DNA from: Deltaproteobacteria bacterium
Lineage (GTDB): Bacteria; Myxococcota; Polyangia; Polyangiales; B10-G4
Assembly: GCA_019312705.1 (NCBI GenBank)
Contig: JAFDCW010000108.1
Location: 1 to 14,676, forward strand
Length of the DNA stretch: 14,676 bases
Direction: 5' to 3'
Within the stretch, counting starts at the first letter, position 1, and each line of letters starts with the position of its first letter. The notes under the pieces are model-generated. The model did not search any database. It saw nothing but the letters and a program-made list of their open reading frames with translations, and was not told the origin of the DNA. The position numbers and the translations under genes are program-made. Shown here piece after piece: positions 6,028-13,684 of the stretch.

Positions 6028-7587
6028 CTACTCCGCGTCGGCGTCTTCCGTCGCCTCTTCGGCAGTATCCGAGGAAAGTCGTTCTTGGAGGGCGGTAATC
6101 GCGGCTTCTGCGACCTGCCCGACGGTGGTGAGTTCGAGGGCGCTCCAGCCGGTGCCGACCACCTCGGTACGGTCTCGAGTCAGGCGCCGCATGGCACGAA
6201 TGTCACGTTCTTCGCCTTTTCGCTCGAAGTAGCGGAGCGCGATGACCCGGTCGAACCATTGCGGCGAGGAGAGCTGGCCACGGACGATCCGGGTCGGGGG
6301 CGGGTTCATGTGGGCCATGCGCGTGGCGTAGCCTTCGAGCTCTTCGGGCTCGTATTTGACCTCGTCGCCCTCCGGGAGCTTCGCGAAGAACTCGCCTACG
6401 ACGTCGCCGCCGCCGATCTGGAGCACCATCTCTGCGGCTCGCCAGCGGTATCGCTGCTTGTCGTTGTCGCCCACTTCGACGAGGGGCCACATCGCCGGAA
6501 TGGCTCGGGTGCTGCGGATGTCGCCGACCCGGGCAAAGGCAATGTCCTGAATCTCCGGCGGCACGCCGTCGGTCAGGGCGAGGGCGAGGAGCCGGTCGAG
6601 GTGCGGCTCGGCGACGTTGCCCTCGAGCGCCAGAAGCGCGCTCATGCGCCGTACGATCATCGGGGCGGATGCGTCGTCGGTGCCCGCGATCGTCAGCAGG
6701 CGCTCCCGGACGATGTCCTCGGTGGCCAGGAACTTCATCGCCGGGATCGCACCGGTAGTGATGAAGTTTTCGCGGTTCAGGGCGGCGAGGCGAGCGACCC
6801 GGTCGGGGTTGGGCTCCGCGTCGGGGTTGCTTTCACGGAGCGCCGCGACGACCGGCTCCTTCACCCATTCGAGGAACTCGTCGCCTTCCATATGCTGCTC
6901 GAGCTCGACGATCCCCGCCGCTGCCCGGGCCTTGGTCTCATCCCCACCGAGCTGCGAGATGAGCTCGGTCAGCATGATGAGGGCTCGCCCCGGCATCTTC
7001 GGATCGAGGGCATCGACCAGCATGTCCGCGGCCTGGGAGCCGAGGGAGCGGATGATCTGCTCGGCGCTGTAGTTCCCGGCGAGGTTCCGGCCGTTGAAGT
7101 CGACGACGTACCAGGCGATGACGCCGGCGACGAGGCGGTCACGGCTTTCGCCTTCGGCCTGGCTGATGAGCAAGTAGCTCGCATCCTTGGCGCGAACCTG
7201 CAGGTCCGGCGGCGCCTCGCCGCTCTCGACCGGCGCCGCGTCCCCGCCGCGCATGAGCACTTCGAGGGCGGGGACCATGCCTTCGATGATCTGCCGACGG
7301 GTGCTGTCGTCGAGGTGCTGAAGCGCCGATTGCAGCTCCGCCACGCCATCCACTACTTCGGGGCTCTGGCGCGGCTCCATCTCGACCAGCGCGAGCGCGG
7401 CCTCGGTCCGGAGCTCGAGCGGATAGCTCTCGCTCATCATCACGGCGATGATCTTGCCGGGACCTTTGACGGTGCCCTTCCAGGTTTCGATGTCCTCACC
7501 GGTGACCTTACAGCCGCCGGCAAGTGCCGCGAAAGCCGTGAGGGCGCAGGCTAGGAGGACGATGGTTCGCGTCGGACGGGGTCGCAT
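6028..7587 (-). CDS. HEAT-repeat lipoprotein
   Basis: 519 residues, starting at the ATG at 7587 behind AAGGAG (only 2 bases from the ATG, a short spacing). The N-terminus has Arg residues, a hydrophobic stretch (about 9-23) and ALAGGC with Cys26, which fits a lipoprotein signal although -3 is Ala. From about residue 60 to 500 the protein is almost all alpha-helical with recurring segments such as LRTEAALALVEME and VRRMSALLALEG, typical of degenerate HEAT/Armadillo repeats that act as scaffolds. The C-terminus is acidic (EEATEDADAE). No catalytic motif is visible and the partner is unknown. The FHA gene follows by 39 bases, so the two may be expressed together, and ftsK is divergent on the other side. 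A promoter-like element is at 7652-7680. Confidence 0.8.
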   Translation of the reverse strand: MRPRPTRTIVLLACALTAFAALAGGCKVTGEDIETWKGTVKGPGKIIAVMMSESYPLELRTEAALALVEMEPRQSPEVVDGVAELQSALQHLDDSTRRQIIEGMVPALEVLMRGGDAAPVESGEAPPDLQVRAKDASYLLISQAEGESRDRLVAGVIAWYVVDFNGRNLAGNYSAEQIIRSLGSQAADMLVDALDPKMPGRALIMLTELISQLGGDETKARAAAGIVELEQHMEGDEFLEWVKEPVVAALRESNPDAEPNPDRVARLAALNRENFITTGAIPAMKFLATEDIVRERLLTIAGTDDASAPMIVRRMSALLALEGNVAEPHLDRLLALALTDGVPPEIQDIAFARVGDIRSTRAIPAMWPLVEVGDNDKQRYRWRAAEMVLQIGGGDVVGEFFAKLPEGDEVKYEPEELEGYATRMAHMNPPPTRIVRGQLSSPQWFDRVIALRYFERKGEERDIRAMRRLTRDRTEVVGTGWSALELTTVGQVAEAAITALQERLSSDTAEEATEDADAE

Positions 7588-7651
7588 GGCTCCTTCTCGG
7601 GCGGACAGGCTTTTTGGCGCCCCGTCCCCCTTTCCTATGAACGACCGCGCG

Positions 7652-7680
7652 ATGATAGAGGATCGCCGATGCGCTGCAAA
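7652..7680 (-). promoter_or_regulatory. Sigma-70-like promoter for the HEAT/FHA genes
   Basis: Read on the minus strand: TTTGCA (7680-7675) as a -35 box, 17 bases, then TATCAT (7657-7652) as a -10 box. The -10 matches 5 of 6 and the -35 matches 4 of 6 consensus bases with optimal spacing. The likely start is about 60 bases before the ATG at 7587. Confidence 0.5.
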
Positions 7681-7720
7681 GAAGTGAGATTGGGCCTCGA
7701 TCGGCTGGGCTGACTGTTTT

Positions 7721-7750
7721 TTGACTCCATGTAGGGACTCTTTCTATGGT
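7721..7750 (+). promoter_or_regulatory. Possible promoter for ftsK
   Basis: TTGACT (7721-7726) follows a T-run; 18 bases later comes TATGGT (7745-7750). The -35 is good and the -10 weak (4 of 6). If used, the transcript would start close to the ribosome binding site at 7757, leaving a leader of only about 14 bases, so a different upstream promoter is possible. Confidence 0.35.
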
Positions 7751-7754
7751 CCCT
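7733..7754 (+). promoter_or_regulatory. Inverted repeat overlapping the ftsK -10 region
   Basis: AGGGAC (7733-7738) and GTCCCT (7749-7754) are perfect 6-base inverted repeats separated by 10 bases. They cover the proposed -10 box. This could be a repressor operator or chance; nothing else in the window repeats it. Confidence 0.25.
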
Positions 7755-7756
7755 GT

Positions 7757-7764
7757 GGGAAGGG
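7757..7764 (+). promoter_or_regulatory. Shine-Dalgarno site supporting a TTG start for ftsK
   Basis: GGGAAGGG ends 6 bases before the TTG at 7771. The next in-frame ATG (7870) would remove part of the first membrane segment, so the TTG start is preferred. Confidence 0.55.
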
Positions 7765-7770
7765 TCACAC

Positions 7771-10356
7771 TTGAGCGCACCTAGTACTACATCCCCGGGA
7801 GAGATCCTGGCCCCCGACGGGCGTCGCCACGAGGTGCTCGGAATCCTCGCTGCGGCGGCGACGGTGCTCATGGGTCTCGCTCTGTGGTCCTACGACGCGC
7901 GGGGAGCAGACGGCTGGGTGGGCCCTGTCGGGGCGAGTGTCGCGGGCATGCTCGTCGCGGCCTTCGGGGTGGCCGCGTGGGTCATCCCCTTCGAGGCGGG
8001 CCTCGCCACCATCCGGCTCTTCGGTCGCGGTCGGACGATCCTCGGCCTTTCGACCCTTGCGTCCACGTTGGTCACCGTGCTCGTGGGGTGCGCGCTCCTG
8101 CACCTCGTCCTCGATGGGCAGACGGTCTACGGCGGTCACCTCGCGGGGGGCGTTCTCGGCGAGGTCCTCGGTGAGGTCCTCCGATCGATGCTCGGCCTCA
8201 TCGGTGCCTACGTAGTCGGCGTCACCATTCTCATGATCACCTTCGTTCTGCGGACCCCCGTGTCTCTGACGGAGATCGCGGCCCGGGGTACTGCCGGCGT
8301 GCGTTCCGGCGGCCGCCGGGGAGTCGACGGGATCAGGGCGCTCTGGGATGCCTGGCGTGAAGCCAAGGAGCTCGAAGCCGCGGAACTCGACGCGGAGCAT
8401 CCCAAGATCGTCGGAGGCGAACTCGACGATTACGAAGACGACGCAACCGAAGACGAGGCGAGTCTAGAAACAGAGATATTCGCCGACCTCGGGGACGGCG
8501 CAGAAGAGGACGAAGAAGAGAACGAAGTGTTCTTCGAAGAGGAAGAGGTCGCTCCTCCGCCCCGCGCAAAGAAGAAGAAGCGCGCCGCGAAGAATGCCAA
8601 GGCCGACCCCGCCGAGGAACTCGAGCAGATGCTCGACGCCATCGAGGGCAAGAACGGCAAGACCGCCAAGACCAAGAAGAAGAGCTCCCGCGCGTCTACG
8701 AAGAAGGAAGACGAAGGGCCGACGATCGTCGCCCCGGTCGAGCGGCCAAAGCCCATCGCGCCCGCCGTCGATTCGATCGCGGACGATGTGATCATGGTGC
8801 CCAGCGTGGGCCAACCTCACGTGCTCCCGCCGACCACGCTCCTCGACGCTCCCCCCGAGGACACCGTGAGCGTCGACGTCGAGACCCTCAGGGCGAACGC
8901 CGCGAGGCTCGTCGAGAAGCTCGAGGCTTATGGCGTCAAGGGAAGGGTCGATGAGATCCATCCCGGGCCGGTGGTCACCATGTACGAGTTCGAGCCCCAG
9001 AGCGGCACGAAGATCTCGAAGATCGCGGGCCTCGCCGATGACCTCGCGATGGCCCTTGCGGCCCAGAAGGTGCGTATCGTCGCGCCGATCCCCGGCAAGG
9101 CCCGGGTGGGCTTCGAGCTCCCGAACAAGACGCGACAGACGGTCTACCTCCGGGAGATCCTCGAAGACCCGCGGTGGGCGAAATACGAAAAGGCCCACCT
9201 GCCGATGGCTCTCGGCCAGGACATCGGCGGGCAACCGGTCTACGCGGACCTCGCGAGGATGCCCCACATGCTCGTCGCCGGCGCGACCGGAGCCGGCAAG
9301 AGCGTCGGCCTCAACGTGATGCTCGCCTCGCTGCTCTCGAAGAAGAGCCCCGACGAGCTGCGGCTATTGATGATCGATCCCAAGGTCGTCGAGCTCGCCG
9401 TCTTCGACGGCATCCCCCACATGTTGCTGCCGGTCGTCACCGACATGAAGAAGGCGTCCCTGGCGCTGCGTTGGGCCGTCGACGAGATGGAGCGTCGCTA
9501 CCAGCTCTTCGCCGATGCCGGCGCGCGAAACATCACCAGCTACAACCAGCGGGTGCAGAAGGTCCTCGACGGGGACCTCGCCCCGGAGAAGATCGCCCGG
9601 AGTCGCGTGGGCAAGGTCAAGGCCCAGGGAGCCAACGGCGAAGAGGTCCTGCTGCCGCCGGCCGACGGGGAGGCGCCTGACGCGGTGGACGCGAACCCAA
9701 TCAAGCTGCCCTTCATCGTGGTGATCGTCGACGAGTTCGCCGACCTGATGATGGTTGCCGCCAAGGACGTCGAGTCCGCCGTCGCGCGCCTCGCCCAGAA
9801 GGCCCGGGCCGCGGGCATCCACGTGATCCTCGCGACCCAGCGCCCGAGCGTCGACGTCATCACGGGCATGATCAAAGCCAACTTCCCGACGCGCATGGCG
9901 TTCAAGGTCTCTCAGCGCGAGGACAGCAAGACCATCCTCGGCCGGAATGGCGCCGAGCACCTGCTCGGCATGGGCGACATGCTCATGCTTCCCCCGGGGC
10001 AGAGCGACCTCAAGCGCGTGCACAGCGCCTTCATCAGCGAAGATGAAGTACGCGACGTCTGCGACTTCCTCCGGGCCCAGGGCAACCCCATCTACGACAC
10101 GGACATCCTCAAGCCGCGGGCAGAGGAAGATGAGGGCGGGCTCTCGGGGCAGACGAGCGACGACCCTCTCTACGACAAGGCGGTCTCGGTCGTCGCTCAG
10201 GCGGGCTACTGCTCGATCAGCCACATCCAGCGCAAGCTCTCGGTCGGCTACAACAAGGCCGCCAAGCTCGTGGACCGCATGGAAGAAGAGGGCGTCGTCG
10301 GCCCTGCCGCGAGCAAGGCCGGGGGGCGGCGAGAAGTCCTCGTCCAGCCCCTGTGA
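7771..10356 (+). CDS. ftsK: DNA translocase FtsK/SpoIIIE
   Basis: 861 residues from a TTG start. FtsK is the septal ATPase that pumps chromosomal DNA during division and activates dimer resolution. Four hydrophobic segments lie at about residues 23-40, 48-73, 88-114 and 125-160, matching the usual N-terminal membrane domain. The linker (about 195-320) has an acidic block (about 216-260, many Glu/Asp) followed by Lys-rich stretches (266-313). The alpha/beta motor domain begins near 365. Walker A is GATGAGKS (504-511) and Walker B is VVIVDEFADL with Asp654 and Glu655. A variable insertion of about 50 residues (about 590-645) precedes Walker B. The C-terminal gamma winged helix (797-861, DDPLYDKAVSVV to GGRREVLVQPL) normally reads polarity sequences (KOPS/SRS). 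All expected parts are present, so it should be functional. The AgmX-domain gene follows by 36 bases; the HEAT gene is divergent. Confidence 0.97.
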   Translation: MSAPSTTSPGEILAPDGRRHEVLGILAAAATVLMGLALWSYDARGADGWVGPVGASVAGMLVAAFGVAAWVIPFEAGLATIRLFGRGRTILGLSTLASTLVTVLVGCALLHLVLDGQTVYGGHLAGGVLGEVLGEVLRSMLGLIGAYVVGVTILMITFVLRTPVSLTEIAARGTAGVRSGGRRGVDGIRALWDAWREAKELEAAELDAEHPKIVGGELDDYEDDATEDEASLETEIFADLGDGAEEDEEENEVFFEEEEVAPPPRAKKKKRAAKNAKADPAEELEQMLDAIEGKNGKTAKTKKKSSRASTKKEDEGPTIVAPVERPKPIAPAVDSIADDVIMVPSVGQPHVLPPTTLLDAPPEDTVSVDVETLRANAARLVEKLEAYGVKGRVDEIHPGPVVTMYEFEPQSGTKISKIAGLADDLAMALAAQKVRIVAPIPGKARVGFELPNKTRQTVYLREILEDPRWAKYEKAHLPMALGQDIGGQPVYADLARMPHMLVAGATGAGKSVGLNVMLASLLSKKSPDELRLLMIDPKVVELAVFDGIPHMLLPVVTDMKKASLALRWAVDEMERRYQLFADAGARNITSYNQRVQKVLDGDLAPEKIARSRVGKVKAQGANGEEVLLPPADGEAPDAVDANPIKLPFIVVIVDEFADLMMVAAKDVESAVARLAQKARAAGIHVILATQRPSVDVITGMIKANFPTRMAFKVSQREDSKTILGRNGAEHLLGMGDMLMLPPGQSDLKRVHSAFISEDEVRDVCDFLRAQGNPIYDTDILKPRAEEDEGGLSGQTSDDPLYDKAVSVVAQAGYCSISHIQRKLSVGYNKAAKLVDRMEEEGVVGPAASKAGGRREVLVQPL

Positions 10357-10392
10357 TGAACATCTCGGTGCGCTCAGACGTCACTTAGGACC

Positions 10393-11202
10393 ATGCGCGT
10401 AAGCCTCGTCGCAACACTGCTGCTCGTCGCCTCGTTTTCGGTGTCTTGGGCGTCTTGGGCGTCTTGGGCGTCGGCCCAGGATACGGCGGGGGCCCAGGCG
10501 GCCATCTCCGAGACCCGGGCGACGACCGCCCGCGTCGAGCACGAGATCGCGTGCCTCGAGGGAAAACACGCCGCCCTCGAACGCGTCGTGCGCCAGATGG
10601 AGGAGGCGCGACAGCAACTCACAGCGGTTCACTCGAGCCCCGATGCCCGGGAGCACGCGCGCCTCGCCATCGTATCCCTCTCGCACCGCGCCGTGAGAAT
10701 CGAACGCACCGTCGTCGAATGCCGGACCGAGCTCTCGGCCCGGGCCCGGCGTCCTGGCCCTCCCGAGGGCACGACCCATCAGCCGGCGCCCCATGACCCC
10801 GCCGCCCACGCCGTGGGGCAACCCAACGACCCCACGCGAGTCATCGAACGCGACGCCGTGCTCCAGCCCAACGTCGGCGTCGTCGTCGGCGAACAGGTCG
10901 ATGGCACCGGTCGCGTCGCACCGGAAGAGGTCCGGGCTGCAATTCGCGGCACCGCGGCACGGTACAGCCGGTGTTACGACCGGCTCGTGGACCGTGGCGC
11001 CCTGGTCCAGGGCACCATCATCACCACCTTTCGCGTGACCCGGGTCGGCCAAACGACCAACGCCCAGGCCCACCATGGCGACCTGACTGATCGTAACTTC
11101 GTGCGCTGCGTCGCCGCCGCGACGCGCCGCATCCGCTTCTCGACCCCTCCCGCCGGGGGCGATGCCGTCTACAGCTACACGCTGCGCTTTCCCGGCCAAT
11201 AG
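10393..11202 (+). CDS. Exported AgmX/PglI C-terminal domain protein
   Basis: 269 residues from the ATG at 10393, with AGGA two bases before it. A signal peptide (about 1-28) ends in an unusual SWASWASWASAQ, with likely cleavage after Ala28 or nearby. Residues about 32-115 are helical and probably coiled coil, with Cys54 and Cys110. A Pro/His-rich linker follows (about 120-150). The C-terminal 90 residues match the AgmX/PglI C-terminal domain by pattern: IRGTAARYSRCYDRLV with Cys194, a 'GTIITTFRV' strand, then FVRCVAAATRRIRFSTPP with Cys239. The conserved Cys pair may form a disulphide. The domain is best known from myxobacterial proteins linked to gliding motility (AgmX) and resembles TonB-like C-termini. 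Here it stands alone with a signal peptide, so a periplasmic role is inferred. It starts 36 bases after ftsK and bioA begins 16 bases after its stop, suggesting co-transcription. Confidence 0.8.
   Translation: MRVSLVATLLLVASFSVSWASWASWASAQDTAGAQAAISETRATTARVEHEIACLEGKHAALERVVRQMEEARQQLTAVHSSPDAREHARLAIVSLSHRAVRIERTVVECRTELSARARRPGPPEGTTHQPAPHDPAAHAVGQPNDPTRVIERDAVLQPNVGVVVGEQVDGTGRVAPEEVRAAIRGTAARYSRCYDRLVDRGALVQGTIITTFRVTRVGQTTNAQAHHGDLTDRNFVRCVAAATRRIRFSTPPAGGDAVYSYTLRFPGQ
10444..10470 (+). repeat. Three tandem 9-base repeats in the signal peptide
   Basis: TCTTGGGCG occurs three times in a row and encodes Ser-Trp-Ala three times. Length change by slippage would stay in frame and would alter the region next to the cleavage site. 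Confidence 0.9.
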
Positions 11203-11218
11203 AGCCATACTGCTCGCC

Positions 11219-12520
11219 GTGAAACCCCGAGGCGACGACATCGCTGGTGAGCTCGTCCGTCGAGATGCGGCGTGCGTATGGCATCCCTATGCGGCGATGC
11301 CGGCGGCGGTGCCTCCGGTGCCGGTAGTCGGCGCCCACGGCGTGGCACTCGAGCTCGCCGATGGGCGCGAAGTCGTCGATGGCATGGCGTCGTGGTGGGC
11401 GGCCATCCACGGCTATCGCAATCCAGTCCTCGATCAGGCGCTCCGGGATCAGCTGGACTCGATGGCCCACGTCATGTTCGGCGGGATCACTCACCCCGCC
11501 GCGATCTCCCTCGCCGAGCGCCTCGTCGAGATTACGCCGGCCGGCCTAGACCACGTGTTCTTCGCGGACTCGGGTTCCGTAGCGGTCGAGGTGGCTATCA
11601 AGATGGCGCGCCAATACTGGCTTGGTCGCGGCCGACCGGGGCGCCACCGTCTGCTCACGGTCCGGGGCGGTTACCACGGTGACACCTTCGGCGCGATGTC
11701 GGTCTGCGACCCGGTCAACGGAATGCATTCGATGTTTGCGGAGATGATGCCGGAGCATCTCTTTGCTCCGGTGCCGAGTCCGAAGTTCGGAGAAGATTTT
11801 ACCGACCGAGACATCGCCGCGCTTCGGTCGCTGCTCGCGGAACACACAGATGTTGTCGCCGCGATCATCCTCGAACCCATCGTTCAAGGCGCCGGGGGCA
11901 TGCGCTTCTACTCGGCAGAGTACCTCCGGGCTGTGCGCCAACTCTGTGACCGATACGAGGTGCTGCTCATCGCCGACGAGATCGCTACCGGCTTTGGCCG
12001 AACCGGCGAGCTCTTCGCATGCGACCACGGGGCCGTCACCCCCGACATCATGTGCCTCGGCAAGGCGCTCACCGGCGGCTACCTGACGATGGCGGCGACT
12101 CTGTGCACCCGGGGCGTCTCCGAGGCCGTCAGCCGCGCTGAGTCCGGCGCTCTGATGCATGGCCCGACCTTCATGGCCAACGCCCTCGCAGCGGCCGTCT
12201 CCCTCGCTTCGGTCGATCTGCTCGTGTCCGAGCCGTGGCGGGAGAACATCGCCCGCGTCTCTCGCCGCCTCGAGGAGGGGCTCCGGCCCCTCGCGGCGTC
12301 CCCCCGGGTCGCTGACGTACGGGTCCTCGGCGCCATCGGCGTCGTCGAGATGGTCGACCCGGTGCCCATGAAAGCCGCCCAGGATACGCTCCTCGACCAC
12401 GGCGTCTGGCTCCGGCCTTTCGGCCGTTTGCTCTATACGCTGCCACCCTATGTGGCCACGGACGGCGACCTCGACGCCATCACCGGCGCTATCGGCGCGG
12501 TGGTCGGCTCGCTGTCATGA
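11219..12520 (+). CDS. bioA: Adenosylmethionine-8-amino-7-oxononanoate aminotransferase (BioA, DAPA synthase)
   Basis: 433 residues from a GTG start at 11219. An in-frame ATG at 11162 would lie 41 bases inside the upstream gene and add a poor N-terminus. BioA uses S-adenosylmethionine as amino donor to convert 7-keto-8-aminopelargonate to 7,8-diaminopelargonate in biotin synthesis, with PLP as cofactor. The sequence aligns almost end to end with E. coli BioA from memory. Shared motifs are WHPYAAM, DGMASWWAAIHGY (Trp59, Trp60), HVMFGGITH, YHGDTFGAMSVCD (Tyr152), IADEIATGFGRTG (Asp253, PLP ring nitrogen), CLGKALTGG (Lys282, the PLP lysine), MHGPTFM, and a C-terminal VWLRPFGRLLYTLPPY. Length is normal (429 in E. 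coli). No clear Shine-Dalgarno site is seen. No other bio gene is in the window, so it may rely on distant bioB, bioF and bioD. Confidence 0.96.
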   Translation: MKPRGDDIAGELVRRDAACVWHPYAAMPAAVPPVPVVGAHGVALELADGREVVDGMASWWAAIHGYRNPVLDQALRDQLDSMAHVMFGGITHPAAISLAERLVEITPAGLDHVFFADSGSVAVEVAIKMARQYWLGRGRPGRHRLLTVRGGYHGDTFGAMSVCDPVNGMHSMFAEMMPEHLFAPVPSPKFGEDFTDRDIAALRSLLAEHTDVVAAIILEPIVQGAGGMRFYSAEYLRAVRQLCDRYEVLLIADEIATGFGRTGELFACDHGAVTPDIMCLGKALTGGYLTMAATLCTRGVSEAVSRAESGALMHGPTFMANALAAAVSLASVDLLVSEPWRENIARVSRRLEEGLRPLAASPRVADVRVLGAIGVVEMVDPVPMKAAQDTLLDHGVWLRPFGRLLYTLPPYVATDGDLDAITGAIGAVVGSLS

Positions 12521-12572
12521 GCCGGCACGGGCGGTTTTCAATTCTCAGGTCGCCCAGGTAGCGTATCGCTCG

Positions 12573-13628
12573 ATGAGCGCCGGCGACGACTTCGACCCCG
12601 CGGCGGCGGTGCCCAGCAATGCGGGCATCTTCGGTCTGAGCAATCCCCCGGAGCAGGGCGAGGTGGTGCTGGTTCCGGTGCCCTTCGACGGCACCGCGTC
12701 CTACCGCCCCGGGGCCGCCGACGGGCCCGGGGCAATGCTTCGGGCGAGTCACCAGCTCGACCTCCTCGACCTCGAGACGGGCAGCCCTTGGGAGGCGGGA
12801 ATCGCCATGCTCGAGGAGCACGCGGTCGTGCGCGCCGCGAGTCACGCCGCCCGGGAGGCAGCGGACCGAGCGCGCCAGGCGTTTGAAGATGGAGCGCACG
12901 CGGAGCAGGAGGCCCACCAGGAGTCCGTCGATGAGGCGTGCCGCCGGGTCAACGACTGGGTGGGAAATACGGTCGACGAGTGGCTCGCCGCCGGCAAGCT
13001 CGTCGGCACCCTCGGCGGGGACCACGGCTCGGTCTTCGCGGCCATCGCAGCGCACGCCGGCCGCTATCCCGGCATGGGCATCCTGCACATCGATGCCCAC
13101 GCGGACCTGCGCCCCGCCTACGAAGGCTTCACCTGGTCTCACGCCTCGGTCATGCACAACGTATTGCAGCAGACGGCGGACGTCTCTCGCATCGTGCAGG
13201 TCGGCGTACGCGATTTCTCGGCAGGGGAGTATCGAGCGATCGAAGGCTCCGGGGGCCGAGTTCGCACCCACTTCTGGCCGGACCTCGCTCGGGAGCGACT
13301 GCAAGGCACGCCCTTCAGCGAACAAGCGGCCCGGGTGGTCGCCGACCTTCCGGACGATGTGTACGTCTCCTTCGATGTTGACGGCCTTTCCCCCGAGCTG
13401 TGCCCCCACACCGGTACGCCGGTCCCCGGGGGCCTCTCCTTCGACGAGGCAGTCCACCTGATTCGGGAGGTCGCTCAGTCCGGTCGCCGAATCGTGGGGT
13501 TCGATCTGGTCGAGGTCGCGCCCAACCCATCGGGCGATGCCGGCGACGAATGGGACGCCAATGTCGGCGTGCGCATCCTCTACAAGCTCATAGGCTGGGC
13601 CCTCCGGTCCCGCGATACGACTCCCTGA
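12573..13628 (+). CDS. Arginase/agmatinase (ureohydrolase) family protein
   Basis: 351 residues from the ATG at 12573; the open frame extends upstream into bioA, but no start there is better. Members hydrolyse guanidino or formimino compounds (arginine, agmatine, guanidinobutyrate, formiminoglutamate) with a two-manganese centre. All six metal ligands are visible: His151 in LGGDHGS, Asp174, His176 and Asp178 in DAHAD, and Asp268 and Asp270 in SFDVDG. The usual 'DGLDP' is DGLSPELCPHTGTPVPGG, with Ser in place of the second Asp, and a Cys-Pro-His segment. About residues 90-140 form a charged helical insertion (EAADRARQAFEDGAHAEQEAHQ) before the metal site, longer than in classical agmatinases. 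Substrate cannot be named from sequence. It lies 52 bases after bioA and 56 bases before the DUF2252 gene on the same strand. Confidence 0.88.
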   Translation: MSAGDDFDPAAAVPSNAGIFGLSNPPEQGEVVLVPVPFDGTASYRPGAADGPGAMLRASHQLDLLDLETGSPWEAGIAMLEEHAVVRAASHAAREAADRARQAFEDGAHAEQEAHQESVDEACRRVNDWVGNTVDEWLAAGKLVGTLGGDHGSVFAAIAAHAGRYPGMGILHIDAHADLRPAYEGFTWSHASVMHNVLQQTADVSRIVQVGVRDFSAGEYRAIEGSGGRVRTHFWPDLARERLQGTPFSEQAARVVADLPDDVYVSFDVDGLSPELCPHTGTPVPGGLSFDEAVHLIREVAQSGRRIVGFDLVEVAPNPSGDAGDEWDANVGVRILYKLIGWALRSRDTTP

Positions 13629-13684
13629 GTCCGGTCTCCTGATCAACGGTGGTCGGCGTGCGGCGAGGCTGTATTCTCCGCGTC

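Noticed and set aside
6085..7554. 489-codon plus-strand ORF opposite the HEAT lipoprotein
   Set aside because: The minus-strand frame has a lipoprotein signal, a promoter and helical repeats. The plus-strand translation is rich in Arg, Asp, His and Gly, typical of an antisense shadow.
9364..10224. 286-codon minus-strand ORF inside ftsK
   Set aside because: It is antisense to the highly conserved FtsK motor and has no domain of its own.
11546..12400. 284-codon minus-strand ORF inside bioA
   Set aside because: Antisense shadow of a gene with near full-length similarity to BioA.
12489..13646. 385-codon minus-strand ORF opposite the arginase-family gene
   Set aside because: The plus strand holds all the metal-binding motifs of the family; the minus frame shows no family features.
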